Positions 9,148-19,967 of a DNA stretch of 64,000 bases are shown one piece after another. The translations under genes were made by a program, and so were the position numbers. The number at the start of each line of letters is the position of its first letter. The first letter of the stretch is position 1. Location of the stretch: NCBI GenBank assembly GCA_024803745.1, contig JANJXV010000043.1:6381518-6445517 (forward strand). Direction: 5' to 3'. Under the pieces are notes generated by a model. It worked only from the letters and a program-made list of their open reading frames with translations, was not told the origin of the DNA and ran no database searches. Origin of the DNA: Megascapheus bottae (lineage: Eukaryota; Chordata; Mammalia; Rodentia; Geomyidae).

Positions 9148-9155
9148 CTAGGCCT
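9021..9155 (+). repeat. (TG)n microsatellite
   Basis: About 130 bp of TG with two small interruptions near 9070-9090. The inverted copy of the unit has a shorter CA run at 60225-60278. Confidence 0.95.
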
Positions 9156-9385
9156 GGGCTGAACTCTATCCCTGGCACTGTTCTTCAGCTCCTTTTACTC
9201 ATGGCTAATACTCTACTACTTGAACAGCAGCTCCACTTCCAGCTTTTTCTGTCATTATTTGGAAATAAGGGTCTCAAGGACTTTCCTGCCCAGACTGGCT
9301 TTGAACAGCAATTGTCAGATCTCAGACTCCTGAATAACAATGATTACAGAGATGAAGCACCAATGCCAATTTTGGACTTTTTTTC
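9156..9385 (-). mobile_element. Antisense SINE remnant
   Basis: Begins cctgggctgaactctatccc and reads as a diverged ID/B-type SINE in reverse. A shortened version follows 36780. Confidence 0.6.
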
Positions 9386-10254
9386 TTATCCTCTCCAATA
9401 TTTTGATGGCATATTTGACTGAAAATGAATGGTTGGTTTCCCATTTGTGTCCATAACAAAATCTAGCCAACAATGGAATTATGAATAAGGAAGTATTCCC
9501 CTTCGTGGGGGGCTATGAGTGTGTGTGTATGTGTCTGTCTGTGTGTCTGTCTGTCTTTGTGCCTGCATGTACATGTGGCAGTCGTGGGGCTTGAACTGTG
9601 GGTCTGGGTACTGTCCCTGAGCTTCTGAGCCATACCAAGTGAACTATAGCTCATGTGTGGCTTTTGGTGATTAATCAGGAATGAGAATCTCATGAATTTC
9701 CCTGCCTGAGCTGGCTTCACACCCTGATACTTCAATTGCAGCCTCCTAGTAGCTAGAATGCTAGCTGTGAGCCACTGGCACCCAACTTCCCTCACTTAGT
9801 TTTGCACATGCACACTGGCTTCAGTGTGCACAGAATGGATTTCTATGTATAGCAACTGGGAAAACGGGTTTTGCTGTGCTATTTCCATACAGGCATATAT
9901 TGTATTTTGATCACAATAAACCCCTCTGTAGGTCTTTCTCTGGTCCATAGTCCCAGCCCCTGATTTCAACAGGGTTTGGTGGATTTTATCTTCATCTTCA
10001 CATATTCTATATTATTCAATACCACCATTCCTTCCCTGTCCATCAGTCTTGTCCCCATAAAAATTTACATTCAAGATAGATAGATACATAGATACATAGA
10101 TAGATACATGGATAGAGCATTGAGCATATGAACCAAATTCATCCAGTTTATTATTGTATGATCCATTAATTTTGCTGATATCCACATAATTTGTTCCTGC
10201 TCCAAGGCATGAAGATGTGTGTTGTATATTGTATATCTATGTGTGTGTTTGTGT
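9386..10254 (+). other. Spacer of the OR unit with one antisense SINE (9575-9790)
   Basis: Noncoding. It holds a TG/CTGT-rich tract (9510-9560), an antisense type B SINE (9575-9790) and a GATA-like stretch (10073-10112). The same sequence occurs at 36920-37560 and, inverted, at 59600-60200. Confidence 0.65.
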
Positions 10255-10465
10255 GTGTGTGCCAGTCCTGGGATTAAACTCAGTATCCCTCAGACTTGTT
10301 AGTCAAGGCTACCACTAAAGCCACAGCTCCAACACTTCCATTTTTTGGTGCTTCAAATTGGAGTTGAGAGTTTCACAGACTTTCATGCCTATGCTGGCAC
10401 TGAACCATGAACCTCAGATCTCAGCCTCCTGAGCAGCTAGCATGACAGGCATAAGCCAAAGGTGG
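10255..10465 (-). mobile_element. Antisense SINE type B remnant
   Basis: Contains ctcagatctcagcctcctgagc in the usual antisense orientation. Also found inverted at 59250-59465. Confidence 0.65.
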
Positions 10466-10540
10466 TTTCCTCAATATATTGTGTGTTTGCGATATGATGT
10501 TGCTTTCTCCTCTGATACTCTCTTCTTTACTTGCTCATAT

Positions 10541-10612
10541 TTTAGAAGGAATTCTCTGTCAGGAGGCATCCACAGCCATGTTGACCAACCATGCTGTATT
10601 CCATCCACACAG
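10541..10612 (+). promoter_or_regulatory. Candidate noncoding first exon of the OR at 11163, ending in CAG|GTAACA
   Basis: A block with a strong donor (ccacacag|gtaaca, GT at 10613) lies 534 bp before the coding-exon acceptor at 11145-11146. The same block and donor occur before the ORs at 24454 (GT at 23144) and 40225 (GT at 39339). Conservation of the donor in three copies suggests an upstream 5' UTR exon. The exon start and promoter are not identifiable by eye. Confidence 0.45.
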
Positions 10613-10613
10613 G

Positions 10614-11162
10614 TAACACATGTGTCGTGTTGAGAACAGTTCAGTCCAGGAATGCTGCCTGGACTCCAGGTGATGTTGCTGAATGGCATCCGGGAACTCC
10701 ATGTACTGAGATTTGCCCCACAAATGCTCCCATTCCTGAGATAAATGCTTGCTCCATGGCCTGCAGACAACGGCAGGACGATTCCACGGTGATGGCCTCT
10801 CATGTCTCTTCTCAGGTGGTCCACATTCACCCAGCTCCACAAGAAGTAACACAATTATACCTGGGAGTTGAAAGCGCTTTCTGACTGGGGAGGTGAGGGG
10901 AAGACATGGGCAGATGAATGGACAGAGGAAGGGTGGGCAAATGCAATCCTAAAACTCAATGTACAAACGTGAAGCTAGAACTGGGTAAACTGAGGGATGG
11001 AAGGGGCTGGGAGACATGAGCATGACGGGATGACACTGTACTCACAAGTCCTATGTTGAATTGAAAGCCCTGACTACAACTACTTACAAATAACTTCAGA
11101 TACAACCATGTGAACATTCACTCAACTTTTGCTTACTTGTCCCAAGGAGAACAGCCAGGACT
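10614..11162 (+). other. OR upstream intron-like region
   Basis: Noncoding. It is similar to 39340-39800 and more weakly to 23145-23640. It ends in a pyrimidine-rich acceptor (gcttacttgtcccaag, AG at 11145-11146). Confidence 0.55.
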
Positions 11163-12143
11163 ATGACAGCAAAAAACCTCACAGGGGAATCACCATTCCT
11201 CCTCCTGGGCCTCTCAGATGACCCTCAATTCCAGCCCCTGCTCTTTGGGCTCTTCCTGTCCATGTACCTGATCACTGTGCTCGGAAATCTGCTCATCATC
11301 CTGGCAGTCACATCTGATCCCCACCTCCACACCCCCATGTACTTCTTCCTCTCCATTCTCTCCTTTGTAGACATCTGCTTCACCTCCACCACTATCCCCA
11401 AGATGCTGGTAAACATCCAGACCCAGAGGAAAGACATCTCCTACCCAGAGTGCCTCACTCAGATGTATTTCTTCATGATGTTTGGTGGAATGGACAATTT
11501 CCTATTGACCGTGATGGCTTATGACCGTTTTGTGGCCATCTGCCACCCACTGAACTACCCAGTGATCATGAACCCTCACCTCTGTGGCCTGCTGGTGCTG
11601 GCGTCTTGGCTGGTCATGTTCTGTGTCGCCATGCTCCATATCCTGCTCTTGGTTCGCCTGACCTTTCCCGTGGTTACTGACATCCCCCATTTCTTCTGTG
11701 AACTGGTTCAGCTTCTCGAGGTGGCCAGCTCCGATGCCCTGGTGAACACCATCTGTCTCTATGGAGTAACTGCCCTGGTTTGTGCATTTTCTGCCTCTGG
11801 GATCCTGTTCTCTTACCGTCAAATCCTCTCCTCTTTAATGAAGCTGCCCAACACTGTTAACAAGCACAAAGCCTTCTCCACCTGTGGCTCTCACCTCTGC
11901 CTGGTTGCCTTGTTCTATGGCACAGGCTTTGGGGTGTACCTCAGTTCGACTGTATCTCTTTCTCCCAGATACCGGACAGTGGCTTCGGTGATGTATTCAG
12001 TGGTCACCCCTATGCTGAACCCCTTCATCTACAGCCTGAGGAACCAGGATGTGATGGGGGCCCTGGGAAGACTCCTACACAGAGCTGTGCCTTGTCCCAA
12101 ATGGATTCCTGACCCCAAATTAAGTGGGCACTACAAACCATAA
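11163..12143 (+). CDS. Olfactory receptor, class II, OR7-like, intact
   Basis: 326 residues, single exon. N-glycosylation site NLT at 5-7; GN at 41-42; TM3 C97; [13 protein letters not shown] at 118-130; IPHFFCEL with ECL2 cysteine C179; [10 protein letters not shown] at 236-245; [15 protein letters not shown] at 283-297. The C-terminal tail is longer than in the receptor at 4348 (ends SGHYKP) and is shared with the pseudogene at 1-526. The first 145 residues are almost the same as the 4348 receptor, while TM4-TM5 ([12 protein letters not shown] and following) differ strongly. The two receptors therefore share a scaffold but probably differ in ligand pocket. The ATG lies 16 bases after a splice acceptor. 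Expected role: odorant GPCR in olfactory sensory neurons; ligand unknown. Confidence 0.94.
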   Translation: MTAKNLTGESPFLLLGLSDDPQFQPLLFGLFLSMYLITVLGNLLIILAVTSDPHLHTPMYFFLSILSFVDICFTSTTIPKMLVNIQTQRKDISYPECLTQMYFFMMFGGMDNFLLTVMAYDRFVAICHPLNYPVIMNPHLCGLLVLASWLVMFCVAMLHILLLVRLTFPVVTDIPHFFCELVQLLEVASSDALVNTICLYGVTALVCAFSASGILFSYRQILSSLMKLPNTVNKHKAFSTCGSHLCLVALFYGTGFGVYLSSTVSLSPRYRTVASVMYSVVTPMLNPFIYSLRNQDVMGALGRLLHRAVPCPKWIPDPKLSGHYKP

Positions 12144-12377
12144 GGAACATGAAGTGAGTTCTCCTATCCTGGCCCTGAATATGTTTGCGTGTCTGTGTCT
12201 GTGTCTGACTGTGCATGTGTCTGTGTGGAAACTGAAGCTTGAACTCAGGGCACTTTTCTCTCTCATATAGCTATTTCACTGAAGGCTGGCACTCCGCCAC
12301 TTGAGAAATATCTGCACTTGTGGATCTTGCTGGACAGCTGGACATAAGAAGCCCTCAGAATTGTTCGGCCATGATAA
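12144..12377 (+). other. OR 3' flank with empty sites for the 743 SINE and the ERV
   Basis: Runs colinear with 527-969 but lacks both the SINE (single target copy near 12345-12360) and the LTR (sequence continues past catgataa at about 12377). It is the pre-insertion reference. Confidence 0.85.
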
Positions 12378-13040
12378 CTTTGAACTGAGATCCTCAGATC
12401 TCAGCTTCTTGGGTAGCTAGGACTGCAGATGTGAGCCACTGGCGTCTGACTGTCTAGGCTCTTTCACCGCTGGAAATGTCTTCTTTCATTGATTGTTTTA
12501 GTTCCCAAAGTACGTCTGACTCCACTTGGATATGTGTGTGTTTGTTGCTCTCAGTTACTTCCTCCATCATTCCTTTGAAACTTTTCTTCCCTGTAGACTG
12601 ATTTAAAGGTCAGCTTTGTTCAGATTTTCCTGAGAGTTCTAATTTGACATCCAGAACATTTTTTTTACCAACAATACTGAAACGGTTTCCGAGAAAATCA
12701 TCTTGTTGAATAATTCAGTCCCATCACTTAAAACAGTTAATATCTTGGATCTACACAAGTGTCAAAAGGAAAATCCTAACCAATCAAGACGGGTGCTTGT
12801 TTTACATCTGTAAGATTTTTTCATCTGGAAATCTTTCCTTGAACTAATTATTTCTGGGGCTGGACCTCAGGGGTTGGGCACTGTCCTTGGGCTTTTTCCT
12901 CAAGGTTAGTGCTCTACTACTTGAGCCATAGTAAGACTCTTGGCCTTTCTATATGTGTGGTACTGAGGAATCGAATGTGGGTCTTCACGCATGCTAGGCA
13001 AGCACTCTAACACTAGGCAAAACTCCTGACCCCTGAACTA
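12378..13040 (-). mobile_element. Antisense SINE pieces with AT-rich spacer
   Basis: 12378-12445 is the end of an antisense type B SINE; 12855-13040 is an antisense type A SINE (ggtactgaggaatcgaatg and gctaggcaagcactctaa). 12446-12854 holds no recognisable gene. Confidence 0.65.
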
Positions 13041-13137
13041 GTTATTCTTACTAAGCCAATTTCTCAATGGAGGAGACAATTTAGAATGCACAATAACCAG
13101 ACACCTGACACTGCACCCAGAGGGCAAACCCTGGCTC

Positions 13138-13352
13138 TCCTACCTTTTCTTTTCTTTTTCTTTCTTTTTCTTTCCTTTTTTCCCCCCAGTCTTGGGCTTG
13201 AACTCAGGCCCTGAACACTCTCCCTGAGCTTCTTTTGTTCAAGGATAGCAAGATACCACTTTCAACTTTTTCTGTTTATATGGTAGTGAGGAATCAAACT
13301 CAGGGCTTCATGCATGCTAGGCAAGCATTCTACCACGAAGCCACAATCCCAG
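13138..13352 (-). mobile_element. Antisense SINE type A after a (CTTT)n tract
   Basis: 13138-13180 is CTTT-rich, the complement of the SINE tail. 13185-13352 has the antisense body with catgctaggcaagcattctac. Confidence 0.8.
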
Positions 13353-13767
13353 CCTACCTTTTGCACGAACACATGTTTGGATTTTCAAGAATATAGTAAC
13401 AGCCTAGCTTGGAAATTTTTTTTCACTTGTATAAGAACATCTAGAGACACTATAGCATGGTGCTTCCTTTCTGATGGAATTCTATTTATTTATGTAATAT
13501 AGTAATTTACATATAAACATAAATTTACATATATAATTTCATACATAAATATACTATATTTTCTTTTCTTTTTTTCTTTTTTGCCAGTTCTGGAGCTGGA
13601 ACTCAGGACCTAAGCACTGTTCCTGGGCTTTCACCAAAAAATAGTGTTCTAGAACTTCCATCTTTTTCTGGTTAGAGATAAGAGATAAATTATATATGTG
13701 TATACATATATACATATACATAGGATTACAGGCATGAGTCACCAAACCCAGCTTAAGAAATCTACTT
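13353..13767 (-). mobile_element. AT-rich spacer and antisense SINE remnant (13575-13745)
   Basis: 13353-13574 is AT-rich with no gene. The SINE part starts gccagttctggagctggaac and ends in a TATA-rich stretch and 'aggattacaggcatgag'. Confidence 0.55.
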
Positions 13768-13962
13768 TTGGCTGGGACTTTGGCCTAGTGGTTAAAGTGC
13801 TTGCCTAGCATGCATGGAGAACCGGGTTCGATTCCCCGGAACCACATACATAGAAAAAAGCTGGAAGTGGTGCTGAGGCTCATGTGGTAGTGCTCTAGCC
13901 TTGAGAAAGAGTCCAAGGATAGTGCTCAGGCCCTGAGCTCAAGCCCAGGACTGGCAAAAAAG
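13768..13962 (+). mobile_element. SINE type A
   Basis: Well preserved: tttggcctagtggttaaag, gggttcgattccccgg, accacatacatag and an A-rich tail. Confidence 0.9.
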
Positions 13963-13989
13963 AGAAATCCACTTTTGCTTCCATGGCTT

Positions 13990-14222
13990 TAATAGAAGCC
14001 AGGCGTCTGTGGCTTACCCCTGTCATTGTAGCTACGCAGGAGGCTGAAATCTGAGGATCAAGGTTCAAAGCCAGTCCAAGCACAAAATTTAGTGAGACTC
14101 TTCTCTCCATGAACCACTAGAAAACTGGAAGTGGTGCTGTGGTTCAAGTGGTAGAGTGCTAGCCTTGAGAAAGCCCAAGGACAGTGCCCAGGCCCTGAGT
14201 TCAAGCCCCAGGACTGGCAAAT
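13990..14222 (+). mobile_element. SINE type B
   Basis: 7SL-like left half (ctgtggcttacccctgtcat, ggaggctgaaatctgagg) and ID-like right half ending caagccccaggactggc. Confidence 0.85.
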
Positions 14223-14690
14223 AAAATGAATGACAGGATGTACAAGTCCTGTGGGAGAAGGCACAGTGGGAGCAGAGGGAAGATGGACAGGGAGGGAGAA
14301 AGGGATGCAGACTGCCAAGATACTTTGAATGCATACATGGAGAGAGCAACAGGGTAAATCTAATCAGGGTATATTATAAGCAAATAATAGGTCAAAGAAA
14401 CCTACTGACTTTCAAAAGGACAAGACGAAAACCCTTTTAGGGAATTGGTGGCTCATTTCCCTAATCCTAGGCTGATGCGACTTGAGGCTGAAAGTTCAAC
14501 ACCAGCTGAAGCAGGAGAGTCCATAAGACTCTTATCCTCAATTAACTCTCTGTAAAGGTGGAAGTAGAGCTATGGCTCAAGTGGCAGTAGTGGTAGAGGA
14601 CTAGCATTGAGGGAAGAAAAAAGCTCAAGGACAGTCAAGGGCAGCACCCAAGCCCTGAGTTCAAGCCCCAGGACTGGAATGATAAACATA
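14223..14690 (+). mobile_element. Short spacer and SINE type B (14440-14690)
   Basis: 14223-14439 contains no gene. The SINE is diverged but retains gaggctgaaagttcaac and caagccccaggactgg. Confidence 0.65.
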
Positions 14691-15454
14691 AAGACAGTGA
14701 GACCAAAGAAGAAAACTCTTAGGAAAGGAACACAAAGGTGCAATGCCTCTTTGCATCTCATCATATGGACTAATATTTATTGAAATCAAGTCCAGATAAT
14801 GGAAATAAGAGGTTTTCTTCTTCATTACTGTTTTTGTTTTCTTTTTGTTTGTTTATCTATCTTTGGGAGGTTAAGAGAGGCACAAAAATGGAGGAGCAAA
14901 GGGTGAATAAACACAGCAGTGGCACTTATTATACACTACCATAAAAATGAACTATATAATTTCTGGGTGGGGGTGGGGTGGAAAAACTGGGAAAGTGAGG
15001 GAAGGGCTGACCTTGTCCAAAAAGAAATGTGCTCTTTCTCTGCATTATGAAACTGTAACCCCTCTTTTATGATAGCAATAAAAATAAAAGAAAGAAAAAA
15101 CTTTAATGTAAGTTCTGTGTTGAGCCATGGGTAAAATAAACAAAATCATAGCTCATAACTGTGTGCTCTCAAATGGTTGCTAGCTCTTATACACATTTTT
15201 AATTACTTAATAAAGCTATCATGTCAGAGCGGTTTGTGATTCCTGTGCTAACAACGTTTAATTGTGTTCAAAATTGAACTAACAATCTTCCTAAACCTTA
15301 CTTCTTTTTGTTTTATTTTATTTTTTGAGAAATTCAGTTCTTTCCTGATAAAAATGGATCGTTTATTTTGGAGAGAATTTACTGAAAGTTTAAGGAAAAA
15401 AGTCAATTCTGTAATGGGTGAAGTATTGACACTCAAGAAATAAATAAATCTCCC
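14691..15454. other. AT-rich intergenic stretch
   Basis: No gene, RNA or confident repeat recognised. Short chance ORFs only. Confidence 0.6.
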
Positions 15455-15690
15455 AATTTTTTTGTCAGTTGTGGGGCTTGACCTCTGGGCCTGGGTGCTA
15501 TCCTTGAGCTCTTCAGCTCAAGGCTACCACCCTAACTCTTGAGCCACAGCACCACTTCTGGTTTTTCTGGTGGTTAATTGGAGATAAGAGTCTCACAGAC
15601 TTCAGTGCCCAGGCTGGCTTTGAATCACGATCCTCAGATTTCAGCCTACTGAGTAGCTGGGATTATAGGAATGTGCCACCGGTGTGAATC
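15455..15690 (-). mobile_element. Antisense SINE type B
   Basis: gttgtggggcttgacctctg at the left and cctcagatttcagcctactgag at the right, in the usual antisense order. Confidence 0.8.
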
Positions 15691-15724
15691 TTCCGTTTTT
15701 TTTTAAAGACTAACTTGAGGTGGC

Positions 15725-16110
15725 TCCATTTTTTATTTTGACAGCTATTAATTGTACAAATCAATGGGAGTCAGCGAGATACTTCTGTACATATACACTT
15801 CATCTATATTGTTCACGTCTATCTTTCCTTCTCTTAGCCGTGGCACCTTCTCCCACATCCCCATCTCTCCCCAGCACCCTTCCTGGTCCCTAAAAATTCC
15901 CTCAAAATCTCTCTCCCTTCACCCATCTCAGTCTCTGGCATCTACTATTCCGTCTTTCTGTGCCTGACTTGCCAACACAACGTAATGTTTTCCAGTTCCA
16001 ACCACATTGCTGCCTCTGACATATTTTCCTTTTGAATGGCTCCATGATCTTCCATTTTCCCCATCTTTTCTTCTTTCCAGGTATTTGAGAGAACTGAATC
16101 CTCTGCTTAT
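15725..16110 (-). mobile_element. Old L1 3' UTR remnant
   Basis: Resembles ancient mammalian L1 3' UTRs in reverse (tacatatacac stretch, ttccagttccaaccacattgctgc). Highly diverged; inferred from memory of such sequences. Confidence 0.45.
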
Positions 16111-16464
16111 AGTTTCAGATGTGTGATGATCAGGAGAATGTACCGTATCTATCACCTGTACAGTCCCAAAGGCTGAGGCGGAGTTGTGTGATATATTCTT
16201 ATCACACCATGGAGACTTGGGGTTCTGAACGTTGGCAGAGGCAGCACAGTGGACAGTAGTTGTCTTGGGAACTATTCTTACAGTTTCTACAACATAACTG
16301 TGATGTCACATGTCCAAGGACAAAAATGGGAAGTTGAACTGACCTTGACACAAAGTCTTCACGGGGTAAATTTGATTGAGGACAGAAAAACAAAGAGTGG
16401 GAGGGAAAAAGTACAAGACTTAGAGGCAGAGTTTCTCACTCACTGCCAGTCCCCTGCCTACAGC
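16111..16464. other. Intergenic stretch beside the inverted OR fragment
   Basis: No gene seen. It lies downstream (3') of the OR pseudogene fragment on the minus strand and may be its old 3' flank. Confidence 0.5.
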
Positions 16465-16903
16465 TTAAGAACTCCAGGCCCAATAAAGCACTCTACTGAG
16501 AAGCTTCCGTAAGGCTGTCTTGATGTCCCTGTTCCTCAGGCTGTAGATGAAAGGGTTCAGCATGGGGATGACCACTGTGTACACCACCGAGGCCACCATG
16601 CCCTCCCGGGAAGAGGATGAAGTACCAGTGCTGAGATACACACCAAGGCCTGTCCCGTAGAATAAAGAAACCACAGAGAGATGGGACCACAGGGGGAAAA
16701 GGCTTTGTATTTGCCATCTGCTGAAGGGATCCTCGTGATGGAGGACACAATTTGGACGTAGGAGAAAAGGATTCCTGACAAAGGAACAAAGCCCAGAAGA
16801 CTGGTCACCACATAGAGCAGGATGTGATTGATCAAGGTGTCGGAGCAGGCCAAGGTTAGGGTCTGAGCAAGCTCGCAGTAGAAATGTGGAATGACTGCAT
16901 TGG
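16465..16903 (-). pseudogene. Olfactory receptor pseudogene fragment, TM5-TM7, inverted
   Basis: On the minus strand the reading [19 protein letters not shown] (ECL2/TM5) is followed by KYKAFSPCG (TM6), then in another frame [12 protein letters not shown] and [15 protein letters not shown] (TM7 and tail). The frame change lies between the two parts, around 16680-16700, with a corrupted CGSHL motif. TM1-TM4 are missing: the homology stops at about 16903, exactly where an L1 3' end begins. It is the only OR on this strand and is clearly diverged from the local group ([12 protein letters not shown] tail), so it belongs to another subfamily. Nonfunctional. Confidence 0.88.
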
Positions 16904-17366
16904 CTCAATGGTTTCCCTCATTCGTCATAATCAGAAGAAACCTTGGGTTCTACTAGCAGAGATCTGCAATAGAGCAAAATCTGGATGCATAAGGCCATAT
17001 AATGTGAAGCTAATTGAAAGGACCTCCAGGATATTGAAACAAAAGCCATATAATGAAGGATTGTTGTCCTTAATGTACTATGTTGTCTCTCATCTCCTTT
17101 GCTGTCCCTTGGTTATCTCATATTGGTATAGTATCTCACTTTGTTATCTGATATATTGAATTTATTTGTATTTGGATATTTGAAGTTTGATAGGGAAGGG
17201 GGGAAAACCAAGATGGGTGGAGGGTGTGGGGGGGGAGGGAAATGGGTACCAAGACATGTGAAAGGGTATCAATGTATGTGAATTAATGCACCTTCTATCT
17301 GGCAAATATCATGTAACCCTTTTACTAATTACAATAAAAAAATTAAAAAAAAGAAGTTAAAAAAAA
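16904..17366 (+). mobile_element. L1 3' end (lineage 1)
   Basis: From ggctcaatggtttccctcat to the A-rich terminus 'acaataaaaaaattaaaaaaaag'. The same 3' UTR occurs at 53054-53358 and 61780-62208. It interrupts the OR fragment at its 5' side. Confidence 0.85.
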
Positions 17367-19470
17367 GTAGTAAAGGACCTCTAAGATGAAAATTTTAAAA
17401 ACCTGAAAAAGGAAATTAAAGCTGAATTAAGGAAGTGGAAACCCCCCCATGCTCCTAGATTGGAAGAACTAACAAAGTGAAAATAGCAATCCTGCCAAGG
17501 GTTATCTACAAATTCAATGCAATGCCCATCAATATCCCAATGTCATTCTTTAATGACATAGAATAAGCAATCCAAAAATTCATATGGAATAATAAAAGAC
17601 CCCAAATAGCAAAAGCAATCCTTAGCAGAAAGAACAGCGCTGGAGGAATATCAATACCAAGCTTCAGAGTCTATTACAGAGCTATAGCAATAAAATAACA
17701 GCTTGGAGCTGGGCGCTGGAGGCTCATGGTTCTAATCTAGCTACTCAGGAGGCTGAGATCTGAGGATTGCAATTCAAAGCCAGCCTGGGCATGGAAGTCA
17801 TAAGTCCATGAGACTCTTATCTCCAATGAAGCACCAGAAAACCGGAAGTGGTGCTGGGACTCAAGAGGTAGAGTGCTATCCTTGATCTGAAGAGTTCAGG
17901 GACAGCACTCAGGCCAAGAGTTCAAGCCCCATGGACAAAAAAGAAAAACAGCTTAGTACTGGCACAAGAACAAGCCTGAAGCCCAATGGTTTAGAACTGA
18001 AGACCCAGAAATCAACCCACAGGACTATGGTCACCGAATATTCAATAAGAAGACCACAAAAAAGAGAAATAGAATGGAAGAAAGCCTCCTCAACAAATGG
18101 TGCTGACAGAATTGCTTAAAGCATCTGTAGAAAACTAAAATTGGATCCTTATATTCACCCTACAGCAGAATAAATTCCACATGGATCAAAGACCTCGAGG
18201 TAAAAGCAAACACTCTGAAAACTCTACAGGAAGGAATAGGAGATAAACTAGGGATCCTTGGCTCAGATCAAAACTTCCTTAATAAAGGTCCAGAAATACA
18301 ACAAATTAAAGAAAGTTTCGACAAATGAGATTTCATTAAACTTCAGTGCTTCTATATGGCAGAGGATATAGCTAGCAAGTTAAACAGAAAACACACAGAG
18401 CAAGAGAAGATCTTCACTTAGCCATACAACAGATATAGTTCATAGCTAAAATATACCTATGGTTCAAAAACTTAAATATCTCAAAAACAAGTTCTCAAAG
18501 AAACAACCATCCCATTAAAAGGTAGCCTAAAGACTTAAAGAGAGACTGCTCTAAAAGGAAGTAAGAATGGCCAATGGACACATGAAAAAATGCTCAACAT
18601 CTCTGGCCATAAAAGAAATATGTAATAAAATAGAAGAAAATAAAGAAAAGTAGATAGAAAATTGAGCAATAACTACACTTCTGGTGGGAGTGTAAGCTCA
18701 TTCAACCACTGTGGAAAGCAATATGGTGGTTCCTTAAAAGACTAAACATAGAGCTCCCATGTGACCTAGCAATTCCACTCCTTGGCATTTACCCACTCAT
18801 CTAGAAACAAGGACATATTAAAGCCACTATTTTGCAGCACTATTTACCATAGCAAAGACATGGAACCAAACCAGATGTCTCTCAGTAGATGATTAAGAAG
18901 ATGTGGTACTTCTACACAATGGAATTCTATGCTGCCATCAGAAAGAATGACATATCCCTATTCACAAGAAAATGGAAAGACTTGGAAAAAAATCATTTTA
19001 AGTGAAGTAAGCTAGACCCAAAGGAACATAGGCTCAATGGTTTCCCTCATTTGTAATAATCAACACACACCTAGGACTCTCCTAGCAGAGAATTACAAAA
19101 GCTCAAAACCTAGGTACATAATGTCATATAGGATGAAGCTAAACGAAAGGAACTCTAGGATATGGAAACAAGAGCTTTATCTTATGTGATTGTTGTTCTT
19201 AATGTACTTCTCTTCTCTTCTCTTTCGTTGTCCTTTGGTTAATGTCATATTATTACTGTATCTGAGTTCGTTACCTGAGATATTGTATATATGTTTATTA
19301 GTTATTTGAAATAGGAAAGGGAAGGGGGAAATAAGTGATTGGATGGGGGTGGGGGAGGAAAATGGGGACAAAAACATGAGAAGGGATATCACTGTGTGAG
19401 AAGTAATGCACCTACTATCTGGCAAATGTAACTGTAACACCTCTATATATTACCCCCAAAATAAAAAATA
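17367..19470 (+). mobile_element. L1, 5'-truncated ORF2 and 3' UTR, interrupted by a SINE
   Basis: Starts in ORF2 at taaaggacct (equivalent to 54363) and continues through the ORF2 C-terminal region to the 3' UTR, with many stops. The ORF2 zinc-knuckle-like and C-terminal parts are recognisable only in pieces. 17700-17940 is an inserted SINE. Confidence 0.85.
17700..17940 (+). mobile_element. SINE type B inside L1
   Basis: gctactcaggaggctgagat and ID-like right half. It is flanked by 'aacagctt' on both sides (about 17697 and 17946), a short target duplication in the L1 sequence. Confidence 0.85.
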
Positions 19471-19477
19471 ATAATAA

Positions 19478-19660
19478 GTGCCGGGAGTTTGGCCTAGTGG
19501 TGAATGTTTGCCTAGCATGCACAAAGACCCCAGTTCAATTCCTAAATATCACATACATAGTAAAAGCTGGAAGTGGGGCTGTGATTCAACTGGTAGAGCT
19601 CTAGCCTTGAGAAAGCCCAAGGACGGCACTCAGGCCCTGAGTTCATGCCCCAGGACTAGC

Positions 19661-19694
<34 letters not shown>

Positions 19695-19695
19695 G
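19478..19695 (+). mobile_element. SINE type A with (TAA)n tail
   Basis: Body 19478-19659, tail of about 11 TAA/AAT units (19660-19695). Confidence 0.85.
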
Positions 19696-19721
19696 AAAAT
19701 TGAGCAATAAAATATATAACC

Positions 19722-19906
19722 AGAGGCCAGGAGTTTGGCCTAGTGGTGGAGTGCTTGCCTAGCATGCACTAAGACCCAGGTTAGATTCCTCAGTACCACA
19801 TACAAAAAAAAAGCTGGAAGTGGTACTGTGACTCAAGTGGTGGAGCTCTGTCCTTGAGAAAGCCCAAGGAAAGTGCTCAGGCCCTGAGTTCAAGGCCCAG
19901 AACTGG

Positions 19907-19960
<54 letters not shown>
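19722..19960 (+). mobile_element. SINE type A with (TA)n tail
   Basis: Body 19722-19907, followed by about 26 TA units (19908-19960), a microsatellite grown from the SINE tail. Confidence 0.85.

Positions 19961-19967
<7 letters not shown>

Noticed and set aside
9024..9422. Long ORFs of Val-Cys or Thr-His repeats
   Set aside because: They are translations of (TG)n/(CA)n microsatellites; the same applies at 22524-22754, 43612-43915 and 62242-62520.
10471..10854. Minus-strand ORFs of 97-127 codons, repeated at 39080-39512
   Set aside because: They are similar because the DNA is duplicated; frames and ends are not kept and no protein family is recognisable. The block is better explained as an OR upstream exon/intron region.
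13768..13870. tRNA-like sequences with A- and B-box motifs
   Set aside because: They are the heads of type A SINEs, present in many copies with A-rich tails and target duplications, not tRNA genes.
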